Shown: one piece after another, positions 60,092-64,000 of the stretch
Layout: the number at the start of each line of letters is the position of its first letter
Position numbering within the stretch: position 1 is the first letter of the stretch
From: CALFCE01 sp964411665
GTDB lineage: Bacteria > Pseudomonadota > Gammaproteobacteria > Granulosicoccales > Granulosicoccaceae
NCBI GenBank assembly: GCA_964411665.1
Contig: CAYPMR010000009.1
Coordinates: forward strand, 9,296 to 73,295
Reading direction: 5' to 3'
Length of the DNA stretch: 64,000 nucleotides
Position numbers and translations under genes: made by a program
Notes under the pieces: model-generated
Told to the model about the DNA's origin: nothing
What the model saw: only the letters and a program-made list of their open reading frames with translations
Databases searched by the model: none

Positions 60092-62557
60092 ATGAGCGAG
60101 AAAAACAAGCGACGAAGCATCAGTAGCGCAATGCCGGAAGCTGTCACAGCAGATAGCATCGCGCTGATTGATCCTGCATCTATCGATGTAGGTGTGTTAT
60201 TGCGAAGACATGAGATGCTAGTGGAATTCTCGGCTGTCGCTTCAGATATGATCAACAGTACTGACGAATGTCATTTATGTGAGCAAATATGTCGCAGACT
60301 TCGAGATATCACTGGCGCTGCAAATGTTTATATTGCAATCGAAAGTCAGGATCGAAAGTGTCTTGATGTGCGTTTTGAGTGTGCGCGTGATGTATCCAAA
60401 TGTTTGAGCAACGAGCATCTTATGCCGATGCAGGGAGTAGGAGGCCAAGCCTGGTTTGAAAATCGAACTGTACATGAGGCTGATTATGAAAATTGTGAAA
60501 ACAGAATATATGGCACCTTTCAGATAGTAGAGGCTCTTGCCGTACCGTTGCGCCGTGGATCTTTGTCCTATGGTGTTCTAACACTGCTTTTCGATACATG
60601 TTGCCCGGCTGATCTGCCAAGCAATATGGAACTGTATGAAAGGTTTGCCGTTATAGTGTCCAGCATATTGGAGAATGCCCGTAAAGCGCGTATCTGGCAT
60701 ACGCGTAATTACACACTTGAACATATGTTGCGTATAAACCAGGCTATTTATGAATCCGATGATTTATTGGAGATTGTAGATTCCATTTCACGCATGATTA
60801 TTGATGGTTTTCGCGCAACCCGCGTACGGATCTATCGCTATGATCAAGGTCAGTGGGCCGAATTGCTTGGTCTTCGGTTGCTGAACGAGAATGATACAAA
60901 TGGCGCGGAAATCACGGAAGAGGAACTAGCGCCATCAGAGATCCTTAATGAATCTGCAGCGATATGGGCAATGCGTAATTTACAGCCAGCGCATATCAGG
61001 CCGGAACAGCCAGATCCACGCGAATCATTGCGCGTGCATCACTACAGGAAAGAGATCGATATGGGTGGCACTTATCTTGTGCCGTTGATCTGTTCCGGTA
61101 ATCCCTGGGGACTGTTGACAGTGTCCCGAGGATTCGATGCTCCAGAGTTCACGCACGACGAAATAAGATTGATGGATCTTATTTCGAGTCAATTGTCGTT
61201 GACAATCTATCGTCAAAACTTGATGGATTGTATCGAGTATCAGGCAAGCTACGATCAGTTGACCGGCCTCGTTAATCGTACTTCTTTTGAATATCAGCTG
61301 ACCAGGCAGATAGCTGCTGCAAACCACAAGAATAAGTCATTGTCGCTGTTGTTCATCGATCTGGACGGTTTCAAAATAATTAATGACACTATGGGTCACA
61401 TGGCAGGTGATGAGCTGTTGCAACAAGTGGCTCACAGGCTGTCGAAGTTTGCTATTGAAGGCAAGCTGGTAGGGCGCATAGGCGGCGACGAATTTGCCTT
61501 GTTGGCGAACACCGGCGATAGCAGAGACGATGTGCTGAAACTTGCCAATCAATTAATCGATTCGATTGGAATCGGGTATGAAATTAACGGGTTGCCAACA
61601 AGCATACAGGCCAGCGTGGGTATTTCACACTATCCTTGTGATGGCAGCTGTGCTGACGAATTATTGGTCAGTGCCGATATTGCCATGTATCAGGCTAAAC
61701 GTGATGGAAGAGGCGTAGTTTGCGAATTTGATTCTGATTTCGCCTGGCATCATACCCGTAACATGGCGCTGAAGATCAAATTGCAGTTTGCGTTGCAAAG
61801 GAATGAATTTGTTCTTCATTATCAACCAAAAGTCTCAGCTGAGACTGGCCAGGTTGTGGGCGTTGAAGCGCTGATTCGATGGCACAATGCGGAGTTCGAT
61901 ATGGTGTCTCCTGCAGAATGGATACCGTTGGCTGAAGAGAGCACAGCCATTATTGATATTGGTAATTGGGTTCTTGAAGAAGCATGCAATGCCTTGGGGC
62001 GTTTTAATACGGCAGGCTTGAATATAAATCTCGCAGTAAATATTTCCGCAGTACAGTTTCTCGCTGACGATTTCATTGAATCGACGTTTGCAATCATTGA
62101 GAGAACTGGCGCATCAGTTTCACAGCTGGAGTTTGAAGTGACAGAAACTGCGTTGATTGAAGATCTCGACCTGGTTATCGCGAAACTTCTGGCACTCAAA
62201 AGTGCTGGCTTGCGGGTGGCTATAGATGACTTTGGTGTGAAATATTCAAGCCTTGCCTATCTGGCAGAATTACCAGTCGATGTATTGAAAATAGACAGGG
62301 ATTTCGTCTCGCGTCTGAACGAACCTGGTAGCCGCTCCATGGTAGAGCCCATTCTGAAAATGGCGCAATCGCTGGGTCTTCAAACCGTAGCTGAAGGAAT
62401 CGAGACCGAGAATCAACTTAAATACCTGTGCAATCTGGGGTGTGACCTTATTCAGGGCTATTACTTTTCTCGACCAGTACCTGAAGATGATGTTGTGGAA
62501 ACCATCAACAAGATTGACCAAGGTTCATTATCAGAGCTTGATAGACGTGCTGCCTGA
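60092..62557 (+). CDS. GAF-GAF-GGDEF-EAL cyclic-di-GMP protein
   Basis: An 821-residue signalling protein without membrane helices. Two GAF-like sensory regions (about 40-190 and 220-380) precede GGDEF (about 385-560) with an intact RIGGDEFALL active site and an EAL domain (about 575-815) with GVEALIRWHN, DDFGVKYSS, LKIDRDFV and AEGIET. Both catalytic sets look complete, so synthesis or hydrolysis of c-di-GMP depends on the signal. The open frame extends 76 codons upstream, but the ATG at 60092 is preceded by GAGG and starts the domain layout, so it is preferred. It could influence the exopolysaccharide locus in the same window; that is only suggested. Confidence 0.9.
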   Translation: MSEKNKRRSISSAMPEAVTADSIALIDPASIDVGVLLRRHEMLVEFSAVASDMINSTDECHLCEQICRRLRDITGAANVYIAIESQDRKCLDVRFECARDVSKCLSNEHLMPMQGVGGQAWFENRTVHEADYENCENRIYGTFQIVEALAVPLRRGSLSYGVLTLLFDTCCPADLPSNMELYERFAVIVSSILENARKARIWHTRNYTLEHMLRINQAIYESDDLLEIVDSISRMIIDGFRATRVRIYRYDQGQWAELLGLRLLNENDTNGAEITEEELAPSEILNESAAIWAMRNLQPAHIRPEQPDPRESLRVHHYRKEIDMGGTYLVPLICSGNPWGLLTVSRGFDAPEFTHDEIRLMDLISSQLSLTIYRQNLMDCIEYQASYDQLTGLVNRTSFEYQLTRQIAAANHKNKSLSLLFIDLDGFKIINDTMGHMAGDELLQQVAHRLSKFAIEGKLVGRIGGDEFALLANTGDSRDDVLKLANQLIDSIGIGYEINGLPTSIQASVGISHYPCDGSCADELLVSADIAMYQAKRDGRGVVCEFDSDFAWHHTRNMALKIKLQFALQRNEFVLHYQPKVSAETGQVVGVEALIRWHNAEFDMVSPAEWIPLAEESTAIIDIGNWVLEEACNALGRFNTAGLNINLAVNISAVQFLADDFIESTFAIIERTGASVSQLEFEVTETALIEDLDLVIAKLLALKSAGLRVAIDDFGVKYSSLAYLAELPVDVLKIDRDFVSRLNEPGSRSMVEPILKMAQSLGLQTVAEGIETENQLKYLCNLGCDLIQGYYFSRPVPEDDVVETINKIDQGSLSELDRRAA

Positions 62558-62633
62558 TAATTCACTGTTTATTGGCTGGCTAGCCGTTTGATCCGGTTCT
62601 GACTTTTGGCGGTAAACAGCGTCGTAAATAAAT

Positions 62634-63461
62634 TTAACCCAGCGATAAAAACCGATCAAACATTCGACTGCTCAATAGTCGTTTTGCATAGCCAGATAGA
62701 TAGGTTGGGGTCGTTACATAATATCGTGGTTTTGGATTTTTACTATTGAGAATACGCAGCAGCTTATTGGTTACTGCACTCGCAGGTAATTCAAAGCGAT
62801 CCGGTGTTTCTTTATTTTCATATAGGCGTGGGATGAGTTGCTTTTGATAGCGTTTCGCTTGAGCCGACTCTTTGACATTTATCCAGCGTTCGAAATGCGC
62901 AACTGAATTTTCACGTATGCGGCTGGTGATAGGCCCGGGCTCAATTAACACGACCTGAATGCTTGTTTCAGCAAGCTCCAGTCGCAATGTATCTGTAATG
63001 CCTTCCATAGCAAATTTGGTGGCACAATATGCCCCCCGATAAGGCATACCGGCGAAACCAAGAACTGAAGAATTGTTTATAACGTAGCTGGTTTCAAGTT
63101 TGCGCATGGCAGGTAGCAAGCAGTTGATAAGCTCAATCTGTCCAAAAAGATTTACCTCGAATATGTCTCTCAGAGCGCCGCGTGGCAAGTCTTCAACCAA
63201 ACCGGGTGTTCCGTGCGCACCATTGTTAAACAGGGCATCGAGTTTCCCATCTGTGAGTTCAAGCGCTTTCCTGGCACCGTTCTTAACTGAATCCGAATCA
63301 GAATAGTCGAGTACAAATGACTCCATGCCACGAGCTGTCAGCTGATCGCAATCTGATTGGCTGCGACAGGTTGCGAGGACCCGCCACCCGTCATTGTGTA
63401 GAGTTTTCGCGGCGTCGTGCCCAATACCGCTTGAACAACCAGTTATAAGTATGCTGCGCAT
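62634..63461 (-). CDS. Short-chain dehydrogenase/reductase
   Basis: A 275-residue classical SDR. ILITGCSSGIGHDAAKTL at the N-terminus binds NAD(P); the catalytic set is Ser (SSVLGFAGM) and YCATK (YxxxK, Tyr near 152); PGPITSRIRENS is the substrate loop. The frame extends 41 codons upstream, but the ATG at 63461 places the nucleotide site six residues in, the normal SDR position. Substrate unknown; it resembles fatty-acid or steroid-like SDRs acting on hydroxy/keto groups. It is divergent from the AmpG-like gene with 208 bp between. Confidence 0.87.
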   Translation of the reverse strand: MRSILITGCSSGIGHDAAKTLHNDGWRVLATCRSQSDCDQLTARGMESFVLDYSDSDSVKNGARKALELTDGKLDALFNNGAHGTPGLVEDLPRGALRDIFEVNLFGQIELINCLLPAMRKLETSYVINNSSVLGFAGMPYRGAYCATKFAMEGITDTLRLELAETSIQVVLIEPGPITSRIRENSVAHFERWINVKESAQAKRYQKQLIPRLYENKETPDRFELPASAVTNKLLRILNSKNPKPRYYVTTPTYLSGYAKRLLSSRMFDRFLSLG

Positions 63462-63669
63462 GTCATTCCAATCTGCCTTGCACACACAAGGCTGCCAGTG
63501 ATGAAATCTGAGTAATCGAGTTTGCCGACGATCAGTTATAATCTGGATTTGCAAGTCCGCTACCGACTGATTTGAGAGTAGCAAGATCGCACGCTGCTTG
63601 CACGGACTTGTGACAAGTGGACTACGGGCTACAGTCTGGCGTGCCTAAATAGTCAATTCCGGAGCTCTT

Positions 63670-64000
63670 ATGGCGAACGTTACATCCGATCCGCCGTCTA
63701 TCGGTGATTCGTCTGCGGGCGTATTTTCTGGATCAGCGTTCAAGTCATTTCTGCATCCGCGAGTCTTGACAATGCTGTTCATGGGATTTTCTGCAGGGGT
63801 ACCCATTCTGCTGATTTTCTCCTCCCTGAGCCTGTGGTTGGCAGAAGCAGGCTTGAAAAAATCTGCGGTAACCTTCTTCAGTTGGACGGCATTGGGCTAT
63901 TCCTTCAAATTCGTTTGGGCGCCTTTGGTGGACCGGTTGCCGATACCTGTATTGACACGCTACATGGGACGCCGCCGAAGCTGGTTACTGCTCTCGCAAC
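63670..64000 (+). CDS. AmpG-like MFS permease, 3' end outside window
   Basis: The first 110 codons of an AmpG/PAT-family permease. After a 30-residue polar N-terminus comes GFSAGVPILLIFSSLSLWLAEAG, then SYKFVWAPLVDR-type sequence (FKFVWAPLVDRL), both typical of AmpG, which imports anhydromuropeptides from peptidoglycan for recycling. GGAG at 63661-63664 is 5 bases before the ATG. With the T7-lysozyme-like amidase earlier in the window it points to cell-wall recycling, but the two are 37 kb apart. The gene is cut by the window edge. Confidence 0.8.
   Translation, partial: MANVTSDPPSIGDSSAGVFSGSAFKSFLHPRVLTMLFMGFSAGVPILLIFSSLSLWLAEAGLKKSAVTFFSWTALGYSFKFVWAPLVDRLPIPVLTRYMGRRRSWLLLSQ

Noticed and set aside
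1..64000. CRISPR arrays, insertion sequences, tRNA or rRNA genes
   Set aside because: No repeat-spacer series, transposase frames with terminal repeats, tRNA cloverleaf or rRNA sequence was recognised on reading both strands.

Overview
The window is a gene-dense chromosomal segment of a Gram-negative bacterium, almost certainly a member of the Pseudomonadota. Cell-envelope genes (OmpA-like protein, lipoprotein, Wzx/Wzy/Wzc polysaccharide system), DctPQM TRAP and sugar ABC importers, and a marine-heterotroph set of catabolic genes all point that way. Class is less clear. An ALAS-type HemA and a short (unimodular) QueF are commoner in Alphaproteobacteria. A single-chain PntA, a DsrC/DsrM/DsrK-like cluster and perfect CRP-type operators fit Gammaproteobacteria. 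I lean to a deep-branching marine gammaproteobacterium, with modest confidence. I see no rRNA, tRNA, IS element, prophage or CRISPR array.

Layout. 1-2.1 kb: start of a polyol-type ABC importer (binding protein, then a permease cut by the window edge). 2.2-9.2 kb: alpha/beta hydrolase and flavin-dependent monooxygenase pair; queF; a small exported protein; a Rieske oxygenase followed by a BzdR/BoxR-type regulator (HTH fused to a shikimate-kinase-like domain); a coiled-coil OmpA protein. 9.4-15 kb: dimethylglycine-dehydrogenase-like enzyme, EamA transporter, two-gene ABC exporter. 15-18.2 kb: hemA (ALAS), thiolase, secreted EndoU-like nuclease. 18.4-24 kb: divergent glgA and glgP for glycogen turnover, then a membrane protein that looks like an LTA-synthase-family protein without its sulfatase domain. 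24-27 kb: an XdhC/CoxI protein, a GH84 hexosaminidase with an octanucleotide repeat just before its ribosome site, and a T7-lysozyme-like amidase.

27-38.5 kb is an exopolysaccharide locus read right to left: Wzc-type co-polymerase/kinase, initiating phosphoglycosyltransferase, WecG/TagA transferase, Wzx flippase, two GT2 transferases, Wzy polymerase, GalE, and a secreted GH16 hydrolase. wecG to galE are translationally coupled. A perfect CRP-type palindrome and a 10-bp leader hairpin lie before wecG.

39-42.6 kb is a D-glutamate catabolism operon (dgcN, dgcA and an extra enolase-superfamily gene) ending in a terminator. 42.7-49.4 kb holds a SABATH-type carboxyl methyltransferase, a TRAP transporter whose large permease carries a 340-residue non-membrane tail, and a 36-residue membrane peptide absent from ordinary gene calls. 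49.8-54.1 kb: pntA, pntB and an MFS transporter. 54.2-59.9 kb: a lipoprotein, then a sulfur-relay-like cluster (SoxY-like protein lacking the GGCG arm, DsrC with both C-terminal cysteines, DsrM-like, DsrK-like), a TPR remnant and an S24-type domain without a DNA-binding part. 60-64 kb: a GAF-GGDEF-EAL protein, an SDR, and the start of an AmpG-like permease.

The strongest leads are the dsrAB-free DsrC/MK cluster with its odd flanking genes, the bacterial SABATH enzyme beside a TRAP importer, the stand-alone EndoU protein, and repeated short tandem duplications (8-18 bp) placed in front of or between genes.
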